DNA of 6,882 nucleotides from Shewanella sp. (GTDB lineage Bacteria > Pseudomonadota > Gammaproteobacteria > Enterobacterales > Shewanellaceae): assembly GCA_004195335.1 (NCBI GenBank), contig SDWK01000738.1:1-6882 (forward strand), written 5' to 3'. Below are positions 1 to 6,221 of this stretch, one piece after another. A program made the translations under genes and the position numbers. The notes beneath the pieces were generated by a model that was not told the origin of the DNA, searched no databases, and saw only the letters and a program-made list of their open reading frames with translations. The first letter of the stretch is position 1, and every line of letters begins with the position of its first letter.

Positions 1-247
1 GTGTTCCATACACATTTCGGCATTTCCACCATCTGACCCATAGGGATATGGGAAATGTCTTTGAAGCATAGGGAACGCTTAAGACCATGGCGGTCAGATT
101 GTGCTTGCGGCGTTTCGCAGAAGTATCAGGACATTCAGCGTACCGCAGGTAATAAATACCATAGTAGCTATGGTCTACAAGAAACTTCAAAACACCACAA
201 AAGTTAAAAGATAAAACAGAAGTTATTTAAACCATTGTTAACTGACA
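1..247. other. Left-edge non-coding stretch with nested inverted repeats
   Basis: No recognisable complete gene lies before mpl. Several short perfect inverted repeats are visible: CATTTCC (21-27) with GGAAATG (51-57), CCCATA (37-42) with TATGGG (47-52), ATCTGACC (31-38) with GGTCAGAT (92-99), and GACC (83-86) with GGTC (92-95). Some of these compete with each other. One minus-strand frame is open from 125 to the window edge (about 41 codons, possible internal ATGs at 41, 32 and 23), but I do not recognise its product. It does not resemble the N-terminus of Fbp, the divergent neighbour of mpl in E. coli. The stretch could be the end of a repeated element, a structured leader, or the start of a truncated gene. 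I cannot decide between these from the sequence. Confidence 0.35.
158..174. repeat. Perfect 7-bp inverted repeat upstream of mpl
   Basis: ACCATAG (158-164) and CTATGGT (168-174) are perfect reverse complements around a 3-base centre. The site is about 130 bp upstream of the mpl start. It has the size of a regulator operator, but it could equally be part of the repeat-rich left edge. No T-run follows, so it is not a terminator. No regulator can be assigned. Confidence 0.4.
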
Positions 248-251
248 ATGG
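232..251. repeat. Perfect 7-bp hairpin in the mpl leader
   Basis: CCATTGT (232-238) pairs perfectly with ACAATGG (245-251) across a 6-base loop. The 3' arm contains the upstream in-frame ATG at 248, the more distant possible mpl start. In RNA this would bury that ATG in a stem, which agrees with the homology-based choice of the ATG at 305. It could also be an operator-like palindrome. No U-tract follows on the plus strand. Confidence 0.4.
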
Positions 252-304
252 CCTCCCCAACCGATAGAATACCCCTCAGATTATTCCTCATCAGAGCCAA
301 CCTC

Positions 305-1711
305 ATGCATGTACACATCTTAGGCATCTGCGGCACCTTTATGGGTGGTCTCGCACTGCTAGCCAGAGCCGAAGGCCACAAGGTTACCGGTAGCGATGCC
401 AACGTTTATCCGCCGATGAGCACTCAGCTCGAAGAGCAGGGCATCGAGCTTATTCAGGGTTTCGACCCGAGCCAGCTCGGGAAAAACGAAGATGATGCGC
501 CGGATCTTGTGGTCGTCGGCAACGCCATGAGCCGTGGTAATCCATGTGTCGAAGCGGTATTGAATCGCGGTCTTAAATACACCTCTGGCCCACAGTTTCT
601 GGCCGAACATATTCTCCCAAACCGTTGGGTGCTGGCAGTATCTGGTACCCACGGTAAGACCTCGACCTCGAGCATGTTGGCATGGATCTTAGAAGAGTGT
701 GGCTATGAGCCGGGCTTTTTAATCGGTGGTGTGCCGCAAAACTTCGGCGTATCCGCGCGCCTCGGTAACTCACCCTTTTTTGTGGTAGAAGCCGATGAAT
801 ATGATAGCGCCTTCTTCGATAAACGCTCTAAGTTCGTTCACTATCAGCCGCGCACCTTGGTGATCAATAATCTCGAATTTGATCATGCCGACATCTTCGA
901 TGATCTCAAGGCGATTCAACGCCAGTTTAACCACGTGATACGCACCGTGCCCGGTCAGGGCAAGATTATCTGGCCAAAGGACAGTGAGGCGGTGCAGCAG
1001 GTGATTGAGATGGGCTGCTGGAGCGAGCAGGAAACCTATACTAAAACTCAAGCTAGTGCAGCGGAAGCGATAGAGCAAAAAGCATCTGTCCAAGGTTGGT
1101 CGACTCAACTTATTGCCGATGATGCTCACGAGTTTGAGGTGTTCTTTAATGGCGAGTCCCAGGGCATCTTGGATTGGAGTCTTATCGGCCAGCACAATGT
1201 CGAGAACGCGACCATGGCGATTGCGGCTGCGCGTCATGTGGGTGTGAGGCCTGAAGCGGCTATCGAAGCACTTACCAAGTTTTCGCCACCTAAGCGCCGC
1301 ATGGAGCTGATTGGTACGGTCAACGGCATCGAAGTCTATGATGATTTTGCTCATCATCCCACAGCGATAGCGACGACACTGCAAGGGACTCGCGCTAAGG
1401 TCGGTGAGGGTAAGATCACCATTATCTTAGAACCTAGATCGAATACCATGAAAAGTGGGGTGCACAAAGACACCTTAGCCGATTCGATGCAGCTTGCCGA
1501 TGAGGCCTATCTCTATCAGGCGGACAACATCGGCTGGGATGTGAAGACGGCGATGGAAAAAGCCGAATTGCCAGTCACTGTGCTATACCAAATAGATGAG
1601 ATAGTCGATGCTGTGGCCACGAAGGCAAAGTCCGGTGACACCATCATAGTGATGAGTAATGGCGGCTTCGGTGGTTTACATCAGAAGCTTTTAGCTAAAT
1701 TAAGTACCTAG
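305..1711 (+). CDS. mpl: UDP-N-acetylmuramate:L-alanyl-gamma-D-glutamyl-meso-diaminopimelate ligase (murein peptide ligase)
   Basis: Mpl is a cytoplasmic ATP-dependent ligase that joins the recycled murein tripeptide to UDP-MurNAc, returning it to peptidoglycan synthesis. The 468-residue product starts with the Mpl-type sequence MHVHILGICGTFMGGLAL. It then shows the Mur-ligase P-loop THGKTS (115-120), VEADEYDSAFFDKRSKF (161-177), EFDHADIF (191-198), GQHNVENAT (295-303), DDFAHHPTA (346-354), EPRSNTMKSG (376-385) and SNGGFGG (451-457), so the N-terminal, central and C-terminal Mur domains are complete. E. coli Mpl is about 457 residues. A charged, glutamine-rich stretch at about 240-262 may account for the extra length. 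The frame is open upstream to an ATG at 248, which would add 19 residues with no match to the family. I prefer 305 by homology, although neither start has a good Shine-Dalgarno sequence. It is the first gene of a probable mpl-ubiX-hpt unit. Confidence 0.95.
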   Translation: MHVHILGICGTFMGGLALLARAEGHKVTGSDANVYPPMSTQLEEQGIELIQGFDPSQLGKNEDDAPDLVVVGNAMSRGNPCVEAVLNRGLKYTSGPQFLAEHILPNRWVLAVSGTHGKTSTSSMLAWILEECGYEPGFLIGGVPQNFGVSARLGNSPFFVVEADEYDSAFFDKRSKFVHYQPRTLVINNLEFDHADIFDDLKAIQRQFNHVIRTVPGQGKIIWPKDSEAVQQVIEMGCWSEQETYTKTQASAAEAIEQKASVQGWSTQLIADDAHEFEVFFNGESQGILDWSLIGQHNVENATMAIAAARHVGVRPEAAIEALTKFSPPKRRMELIGTVNGIEVYDDFAHHPTAIATTLQGTRAKVGEGKITIILEPRSNTMKSGVHKDTLADSMQLADEAYLYQADNIGWDVKTAMEKAELPVTVLYQIDEIVDAVATKAKSGDTIIVMSNGGFGGLHQKLLAKLST

Positions 1712-1732
1712 TATCTAGTACCTAGTATCTAG
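1708..1732. repeat. Heptad tandem repeat CTAGTAY with CTAG every 7 bp
   Basis: Three 7-bp units, CTAGTAT, CTAGTAC and CTAGTAT, are followed by a final CTAG, giving CTAG at 1708, 1715, 1722 and 1729. Seen as longer units, AGTACCTAGTATCT occurs twice in tandem (1703-1716 and 1717-1730). The mpl stop codon TAG (1709-1711) lies inside the first unit, and the array fills about half of the mpl-ubiX gap. No function is evident. Confidence 0.8.
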
Positions 1733-1756
1733 ATGCTTGTAAATTGAGATTTTTAA

Positions 1757-2416
1757 ATGAGTTACCCAAGAAAAACAAAGTCCATCAGTCTGGCTTGGAC
1801 CGGCGCCTCGGGGGCACCTTACGGCCTTAAGCTGTTGGAGTGTCTGCTGGCTGCCGATTATCAGGTGTTCCTGATGATCTCCTCTGCCGCCAGAGTGGTC
1901 ATGGCCACCGAGCATGGTTTGCAGTTGAGTGCTAACAGTGACAAAGCCAAGACTCAGCTGCTCGAACAGTTTCTTGAACAGGGCGTAAACATCATCGGAG
2001 AGCTGCATGTGCTGGGCAAGGAGGAGTGGTTTTCACCACCGGCCTCGGGCTCTGCTGCACCTAAGCAGATGGTGATCTGTCCCTGTAGCACGGGAACGTT
2101 AGCGGCCGTGGCAACCGGAATGAGCAATAGTTTGCTCGAACGTGCCGCCGATGTGGTCATAAAAGAGCGTGGTCAATTGATCTTAGTGCCGAGAGAAACT
2201 CCCTTTAGTTCTATACATTTAGAGCATATGTTGTCGCTATCCAGGCTAGGTGCGACCATCATGCCGGCGGCTCCGGGCTTTTATCATGATCCCAAATCGA
2301 TACAAGATCTGGTAAACTTCATGGTCGCCCGGATACTCGACCATTTGGGCGTTGAACACGAGTTAACGAATCGCTGGGGCTATGATAAGCATAATGCCAG
2401 TGATAGCGACAATTAA
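1757..2416 (+). CDS. ubiX: Flavin prenyltransferase UbiX
   Basis: UbiX transfers a dimethylallyl group from dimethylallyl phosphate to FMN. The resulting prenylated FMN is the cofactor of UbiD-type decarboxylases, here most likely the ubiquinone-pathway decarboxylase. The 219-residue product has the flavoprotein nucleotide-binding motif TGASGAPYG (15-23), CPCSTGTLA (108-116), the segment [13 protein letters not shown] (126-138), RETPF (146-150) and [11 protein letters not shown] (169-179), all typical of UbiX. It is longer than E. coli UbiX (about 189 residues). The extra residues are a middle segment near 58-105 and a polar C-terminal tail (about 200-219, [19 protein letters not shown]). The start at 1757 sits just ahead of the conserved core, with only a weak GAG-type ribosome site. 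It lies 45 bp after mpl and 18 bp before hpt. No ubiD is in the window. Confusion with the related Pad1 or EpiD-type flavoproteins is unlikely given the motifs. Confidence 0.93.
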   Translation: MSYPRKTKSISLAWTGASGAPYGLKLLECLLAADYQVFLMISSAARVVMATEHGLQLSANSDKAKTQLLEQFLEQGVNIIGELHVLGKEEWFSPPASGSAAPKQMVICPCSTGTLAAVATGMSNSLLERAADVVIKERGQLILVPRETPFSSIHLEHMLSLSRLGATIMPAAPGFYHDPKSIQDLVNFMVARILDHLGVEHELTNRWGYDKHNASDSDN

Positions 2417-2434
2417 GACTATGTTGAGAGAACT

Positions 2435-2965
2435 ATGAAACACACCATCGAAGAGATGATCTCTGTCCAAGAGATAGACGAGAAACTGGATGTATTAGCT
2501 GAGCAGATCAATGCTCATTATGCCAACAGCGAGCGCCTATTAATGGTGGGTTTGTTAAAAGGCTCAGTTGTGTTTATGGCTGATCTTTGTCGCCGTATTA
2601 AAGGCCATGTTGAGATCGATTTCATGTCGGTATCCAGCTACGGTAATGCAATGAGCAGTACACGTGAAGTTAAAATTCTTAAAGACGTGCAATCGGATAT
2701 CCAGGGACGCGATGTGCTTATCGTCGAAGATCTTATCGATTCGGGTAATACTCTCAATAAGATCCGTGAGATGCTTTTACTCCGCGATCCGAAGAGCCTG
2801 GCACTATGTACCTTGCTCGATAAGCCTGAGCGTCGTGAAATCGATGTGCCAGTCGATTTTATTGGCTTTACCATTCCCGATGAGTTTATCGTAGGTTACG
2901 GTATCGATTACGCCGAGCAGTATCGAAACCTGCCTTACATTGCGAAGGTTATCCCGCTGGATTAA
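2435..2965 (+). CDS. hpt: Hypoxanthine phosphoribosyltransferase
   Basis: Hpt converts hypoxanthine (and, less well, guanine) plus PRPP to IMP (or GMP) and pyrophosphate in cytoplasmic purine salvage. The 176-residue product is close to the E. coli length of about 178. It carries GLLKGS (39-44), the flexible-loop region around SVSSYG (65-70), the PRPP-binding motif [13 protein letters not shown] (94-106) with its acidic pair E98/D99, and the base-site region [19 protein letters not shown] (151-169). The ATG follows a GAGAG ribosome site (2426-2430) at short spacing. It begins 18 bp after ubiX and a strong terminator follows it, so it is probably the last gene of the mpl-ubiX-hpt transcript. 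The alternative, xanthine-guanine transferase Gpt, is a different and shorter family. Confidence 0.95.
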   Translation: MKHTIEEMISVQEIDEKLDVLAEQINAHYANSERLLMVGLLKGSVVFMADLCRRIKGHVEIDFMSVSSYGNAMSSTREVKILKDVQSDIQGRDVLIVEDLIDSGNTLNKIREMLLLRDPKSLALCTLLDKPERREIDVPVDFIGFTIPDEFIVGYGIDYAEQYRNLPYIAKVIPLD

Positions 2966-2990
2966 TCTTCGGACTAACTGATATTCAAAT

Positions 2991-3017
2991 AACTCCTGCT
3001 TTCGCGGGAGTTTTTTT
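2991..3017 (+). terminator. Intrinsic terminator after hpt
   Basis: AACTCCTGC (2991-2999) pairs with GCGGGAGTT (3004-3012) to give a 9-bp stem with one G-U pair. The loop is TTTC, and a run of seven T (3011-3017) follows at once. It lies 26 bp after the hpt stop and separates the mpl-ubiX-hpt unit from yadGH. Confidence 0.92.
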
Positions 3018-3022
3018 ATCTG

Positions 3023-3051
3023 GTGACTTTTTCTATCGATTTAGTTTTATT
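3023..3051 (+). promoter_or_regulatory. Possible sigma-70 promoter for yadGH
   Basis: GTGACT (3023-3028) and TTTATT (3046-3051) each match four of six consensus bases, with 17-bp spacing. They lie in an AT-rich gap just after the hpt terminator, where a promoter for the next operon is needed. This is a weak match and other placements in 3018-3087 are possible. Confidence 0.3.
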
Positions 3052-3087
3052 TACACTAGTTTTCGGCTACTGGTATTGGGATGAATA

Positions 3088-4071
3088 ATGTTAAACACAG
3101 AGCACAACTCGGGACATGCCTTGGAATATGCATTAGTTATCGACTCGCTGAAGAAAACCTATAAAGGTGGAGTCGAAGCGGTAAAAGGAATTAGCCTTAA
3201 GGTCAAAAAGGGCGATTTTTTTGCGCTACTCGGCCCTAATGGTGCGGGTAAGTCGACGACCATAGGCGTGATTAGCTCACTGGTACAGAAGACTGAAGGT
3301 AAGGTGTCTGTGTTTGAACACGATATCGACCGTGAGCTGGAATTGGCTAAGCTGTGCATCGGTTTGGTGCCACAGGAGTTTAACTTCAACCAGTTTGAAA
3401 CGGTTCTGCAGATAGTGGTCAATCAGGCGGGGTATTACGGTGTGACCAAGGCTGTCGCCCTCGAGCGCGCCGAGAAGTATTTGAGCCAACTGGATCTTTG
3501 GGAAAAGCGTAATAGTCCCTCACGGACTCTGTCCGGTGGCATGAAGCGCCGATTGATGATTGCCAGAGCGCTTATGCATGAGCCACAGCTGCTTATTCTC
3601 GATGAACCAACGGCGGGTGTCGACATTGAGCTCAGACGTTCGATGTGGACCTTCCTGACGGAGCTTAATGCCGAGGGAGTGACCATTATTCTGACGACTC
3701 ACTATCTGGAAGAGGCCGAGATGCTTTGCCGTAATATCGGTATTATCGATAAAGGTATCTTGGTTGAGTGCACCAGTATGAAGTCGTTATTGAGCCGTTT
3801 AAATCTTGAGACCTTTGTGCTCGACCTGAGCCTGGACCTCACAGAGGCTCCAATGCTCAAGGGATTCACCTGCCGTTTAAGCGATCCACACACCTTAGAA
3901 GTCGATGTTGAAAAAAATCAGAATCTTAATGCGGTATTTGCTCAACTCAGCGAGCAAGGACTCGAGGTGTTGTCGATGCGCAATAAGGCCAACCGTTTAG
4001 AGGAACTGTTTGTGGAGTTGGTAGAGAAAGGTAAGCAACAGCAACTCCAGGATAAGGAAGTGGCATTATGA
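3088..4071 (+). CDS. yadG: ABC transporter ATP-binding protein YadG
   Basis: This is the ATPase subunit of an ABC-2 (DrrA/NodI-like) exporter, acting on the inner face of the cytoplasmic membrane with YadH. Its substrate is not established. The 327-residue product shows Walker A GPNGAGKST (49-57), Q-loop Q96 in LVPQEFNFN, signature LSGGM (148-152), Walker B LLILDEP (168-174), D-loop AGVD and the H-loop histidine H205 in TTH, so it should be catalytically competent. The C-terminal region ends in LSMRNKANRLEELFVELV (about 295-313), close to the end of E. coli YadG (about 308 residues). The N-terminus is about 12 residues longer than E. coli YadG. The start at 3088 has a moderate GGGATGA ribosome site. 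It overlaps yadH by 4 bp. The hpt-yadG-yadH order resembles E. coli, where can lies between. Confidence 0.93.
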   Translation: MLNTEHNSGHALEYALVIDSLKKTYKGGVEAVKGISLKVKKGDFFALLGPNGAGKSTTIGVISSLVQKTEGKVSVFEHDIDRELELAKLCIGLVPQEFNFNQFETVLQIVVNQAGYYGVTKAVALERAEKYLSQLDLWEKRNSPSRTLSGGMKRRLMIARALMHEPQLLILDEPTAGVDIELRRSMWTFLTELNAEGVTIILTTHYLEEAEMLCRNIGIIDKGILVECTSMKSLLSRLNLETFVLDLSLDLTEAPMLKGFTCRLSDPHTLEVDVEKNQNLNAVFAQLSEQGLEVLSMRNKANRLEELFVELVEKGKQQQLQDKEVAL

Positions 4072-4844
4072 ATATGAGAGCGCTATATGCCACTGCATTT
4101 AAGAGTATTTTAACCAAAGAGATCAATCGTTTCACCCGGATCTGGATTCAGACTCTGGTGCCACCGGCCATCAGTATGACGCTCTACTTCCTGATATTCG
4201 GTAACTTGGTTGGTAAGCGGATCGGTGAGATGGGTGGCGTTACCTATATGGAGTTTATCGCGCCGGGCTTGATTATGATGGCGGTGATCACAGCCTCCTA
4301 CTCTAATGTGGCTTCATCATTTTTCAGCGCCAAGTTTCAGCGTAACCTCGAAGAGTTGATTGTGGCCCCGGTGCCTCATTATGTGATGATTGCCGGTTAT
4401 GTGGGTGGGGGTGTCGCACGAGGGCTATGTGTTGGGACGATCGTGACTGGCGTTGCTATGTGCTTCGTCGATATCTCTTTGCATCACGTGGGCTTAGTGG
4501 TAATAACAGTGCTACTGACATCGATTCTGTTCGCGTTGGGCGGCTTAATCAATGCGATATTTGCTAAGAGCTATGATGATATCAGTATTGTGCCTACCTT
4601 TGTGTTAACGCCACTTACCTATCTCGGTGGTGTGTTCTACTCCCTCTCCTTGTTACCCGACTTTTGGCAAGGTGTGTCGGCACTGAACCCAGTGGTCTAC
4701 ATGATTAACGTGTTTCGCTATGGTTTCTTAGGCTACGCCGATATCAGTGTGCCGTTTTCGATTGCCGTGATGGTGGGCTTCTGCATCGGTTTGTGGAGTC
4801 TGGCGTATTATCTGATCAGCCGTGGAATAGGTTTACGCAGCTAG
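4068..4844 (+). CDS. yadH: ABC-2 type transporter permease YadH
   Basis: This is the inner-membrane permease partner of YadG. The 258-residue product matches the E. coli YadH length (about 256) and pattern: IWIQTLVPPAISMTLYF (25-41), the ABC-2 loop FQRNLEELIVAPVP (90-103), DDISIVPTFVLTPLTYLGGVFYS (170-192) and the C-terminal RGIGLRS. Six hydrophobic segments are visible at roughly 27-49, 60-80, 107-132, 140-165, 175-195 and 231-251. The start ATG forms an ATGA overlap with the yadG stop and is preceded by AAGGAAG (4054-4060) at good spacing. This supports 4068 over the ATG at 4074 and indicates coupled translation of ATPase and permease. The exported substrate is unknown. The NodJ and drug-export assignments seen for related permeases should not be transferred. 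Confidence 0.92.
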   Translation: MNMRALYATAFKSILTKEINRFTRIWIQTLVPPAISMTLYFLIFGNLVGKRIGEMGGVTYMEFIAPGLIMMAVITASYSNVASSFFSAKFQRNLEELIVAPVPHYVMIAGYVGGGVARGLCVGTIVTGVAMCFVDISLHHVGLVVITVLLTSILFALGGLINAIFAKSYDDISIVPTFVLTPLTYLGGVFYSLSLLPDFWQGVSALNPVVYMINVFRYGFLGYADISVPFSIAVMVGFCIGLWSLAYYLISRGIGLRS

Positions 4845-4926
4845 AAGATGAGAAGGTTTGGAGGGCGTCATATCAGGATTTTGTTTCTGCCTTCCTAGCC
4901 TTCAGTGAATAAAACAAGGAAGTAAG

Positions 4927-5310
4927 ATGAAACGGTTGAATGTTTTTATGGCTTTGATATTAACCGTGTCATTGCTGTTTTCATCACTGAGTGTTGCCAA
5001 GGTTTATCAGTGTGAAGTGGATGGCAAGGTCGTGTTTCAAGATCACTTATGTGAAGTGTCTGAGACCCAAAAAGAGCTGGCTGTTTTACAGAGTATTGAA
5101 AGCGACTTTACAGAGCAAGAGCGTAAGCTAATCAATAGCAATGAGGTGGCGATTGGTATGACGGAGAAAGCCTTACTCAAGAGTCGTGGCGAGCCAAACG
5201 ATATTCATCGCTCCGGTCGCGGTGATGAGCAGTGGAACTATCAAGGCGAAGATGGCCGCATGCTGCAAGTGTTCATGAAAGATGGCAAGGTATTCGACTG
5301 GAGAGATTAA
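4927..5310 (+). CDS. Secreted DUF4124-domain protein with SmpA/OmlA-like C-terminus
   Basis: The function is unknown. The 127-residue product begins with a signal peptide (MKRLN, then a hydrophobic stretch to about residue 24, likely cleaved after SVA), so it should be periplasmic. No lipobox is visible. Residues 25-45 form a DUF4124-type segment, KVYQCEVDGKVVFQDHLC, with two cysteines (C29 and C42) twelve residues apart that could form a disulfide. Residues 74-126 (VAIGMTEKALLKSRGEP, then W103/Y105 and a short beta-like end) resemble the GMT...GxP...W.Y pattern of SmpA/OmlA (BamE-like) folds. A strong AAGGAAG ribosome site (4916-4922) supports the start. It lies 82 bp after yadH with no convincing terminator between, so it could be its own unit or readthrough. 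It converges on the minus-strand genes. Confidence 0.8.
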   Translation: MKRLNVFMALILTVSLLFSSLSVAKVYQCEVDGKVVFQDHLCEVSETQKELAVLQSIESDFTEQERKLINSNEVAIGMTEKALLKSRGEPNDIHRSGRGDEQWNYQGEDGRMLQVFMKDGKVFDWRD

Positions 5311-5323
5311 TGCTCTTTTAGTA

Positions 5324-5719
5324 TTAGCTTTCTTCTATATATTTCATTATCTCAAAAATCTGCTCCATAGATTCAGCTCCCAACTTGGCGGTGCAGCAGT
5401 GGCCTGACACGCTGGCATGTTGCCGGACTAATGCTAATACCTGATGCAAACGGAAAGGTTTATCGGCGATTCGCCAATTCAGGTGCTTGTCTTGTTGCTG
5501 GAGAATGGAGGACTCGGTGGGATGTGCTAGTGAGAGGCGGTAGGTGACGCCAGATATGTCGAGCAGATGGCTGCCTTCATCGATATGACTCTGGGTCTGG
5601 AGTCGCCAGTCTTGCTCTGAACCAAGGTAGATAAGTTCGGCTTGATGTTCCTGAATGAGCAGTGCTGGCCAAAGGATCGGGTTGTTATCGTCACGGTTTA
5701 TAGCGTCTTTTTTTATCAC
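5324..5719 (-). CDS. Conserved hypothetical protein, DUF4144-like
   Basis: The function is unknown. The 131-residue product has no signal peptide or membrane segment. Its pattern (ILWPALL at 15-21, ELIYLGSEQDW at 28-38, GSHLLDISGVTYRL at 49-62, then a C-terminal helix from about 88) resembles the small gammaproteobacterial DUF4144 family. I make that match from memory and without high certainty. A double cysteine lies at 108-109. The start codon is GTG, overlapping the stop of the upstream minus-strand gene as GTGA. AAAGAAAGG (5735-5727 on the minus strand) is well placed as a ribosome site. The junction also contains an A AAA AAG slippery heptamer, so this protein may be made both alone and as a -1 frameshift extension of its neighbour. 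Its stop lies 13 bp from that of the convergent plus-strand gene. Confidence 0.75.
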   Translation of the reverse strand: MIKKDAINRDDNNPILWPALLIQEHQAELIYLGSEQDWRLQTQSHIDEGSHLLDISGVTYRLSLAHPTESSILQQQDKHLNWRIADKPFRLHQVLALVRQHASVSGHCCTAKLGAESMEQIFEIMKYIEES

Positions 5720-6129
5720 TTTTTTTGCCTTTCTTTGAGTAACCAGGGATATTGCATATCACACCTACGTGCTTCGAAGGCCCGAGTCTTATCCGTTATC
5801 GAATCGGCGATCCCGAAGGCGTACCCTTTAACGTAAACCAACACGAAGAAGGCACGCATCTCGCCATTATCAATAGGCTTTAGCTGCTCATTTAATGTGA
5901 GGTTGAGGCGCATGTTATCTATCCTGTGACCATTATCCATGGCGAGTTTGCTACACACGAGTAGATCCATCACTTGTTGTTGTTTCAGTACCGTATGAGC
6001 CGTATCGACAAAACCATGCATCCCCATTCCGCCCCGACTGGCGATGATTTTTTGCAGCGTGAAATAGGAGAGGAGGGTGCCGAGGAGTAAGCCTGTAATA
6101 AAAAGAGTGAGATAAGTTATTTTTTTCAT
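5716..6129 (-). CDS. Small membrane-anchored hypothetical protein
   Basis: I do not recognise this family. The 137-residue product has one hydrophobic N-terminal segment at about 5-27 after MKK, which could be a membrane anchor or uncleaved signal. It is followed by a glycine/methionine-rich GGMGMHGF (33-40) and a soluble domain with C59 and C123. The most distinctive stretch is MRAFFVLVYVKGYAFGIADS (91-110), and the end is basic (KERQKK). The domain is predicted to be periplasmic. The ATG at 6129 has no clear Shine-Dalgarno site, and a good promoter match sits so close upstream that the mRNA may be leaderless. The stop overlaps the next gene by 4 bp at a slippery heptamer. It lies 92 bp downstream of the second DUF4124 gene. 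Confidence 0.72.
   Translation of the reverse strand: MKKITYLTLFITGLLLGTLLSYFTLQKIIASRGGMGMHGFVDTAHTVLKQQQVMDLLVCSKLAMDNGHRIDNMRLNLTLNEQLKPIDNGEMRAFFVLVYVKGYAFGIADSITDKTRAFEARRCDMQYPWLLKERQKK
5719..5725 (-). promoter_or_regulatory. In-frame A AAA AAG slippery heptamer at a GTGA stop/start overlap
   Basis: On the minus strand the upstream gene ends CAA AAA AAG TGA. The heptamer A AAA AAG sits in the X XXY YYZ register immediately before the stop. A -1 slip here makes the next codon GTG at 5719-5717, the start and frame of the downstream gene. This would give a fusion of about 268 residues. AGG lies only just upstream, a spacing that suits initiation at the GTG, and I see no strong downstream hairpin. 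The motif is certain; its use in frameshifting is inferred. Confidence 0.4.
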
Positions 6130-6134
6130 TGGAA

Positions 6135-6163
6135 TTTATACTGTCTGTTACCGGAATAGTGAA
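6135..6163 (-). promoter_or_regulatory. Candidate sigma-70 promoter, possibly giving a leaderless mRNA
   Basis: On the minus strand TTCACT (6163-6158, four of six) and TATAAA (6140-6135, five of six) are separated by exactly 17 bp. Transcription would begin about seven bases after the -10 box, at or next to the ATG at 6129. The absence of a Shine-Dalgarno sequence before that ATG fits a leaderless start. Confidence 0.45.
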
Positions 6164-6221
6164 AAGCTAGCAGCAGCCAGTTTAATACGAATATCTTAAA
6201 CTTAAAACTTACCGCTACAAT

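Noticed and set aside
87..152. Small plus-strand frame of 21 arginine-rich residues upstream of mpl
   Set aside because: No Shine-Dalgarno sequence, no recognisable motif, and it lies inside the inverted-repeat region.
770..1384. Long minus-strand open frame of 204 codons inside mpl
   Set aside because: It is antisense to a fully conserved Mpl coding sequence, with composition typical of a shadow frame and no family motif.
2421..2438. Five-codon frame (MLREL, stop) whose TGA overlaps the hpt ATG, resembling a leader peptide
   Set aside because: The frame is very short and has no ribosome site of its own. GAGAG inside it is better explained as the hpt ribosome site.
4852..4903. GAAGG/CCTTC complementary segments after yadH as a terminator
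   Set aside because: The arms are only 5 bp, far apart, have two competing right arms, and no T-run follows.
5642..5836. Plus-strand frame of 64 codons across the slippery-site junction
   Set aside because: It is antisense to two better-supported minus-strand genes and has no ribosome site.
6181..6202. AT-rich inverted repeat (GTTTAA/TTAAAC on the minus strand) after the 6743 gene as a terminator
   Set aside because: The stem contains almost no G-C pairs and no T-tract follows, so it is unlikely to stop transcription.
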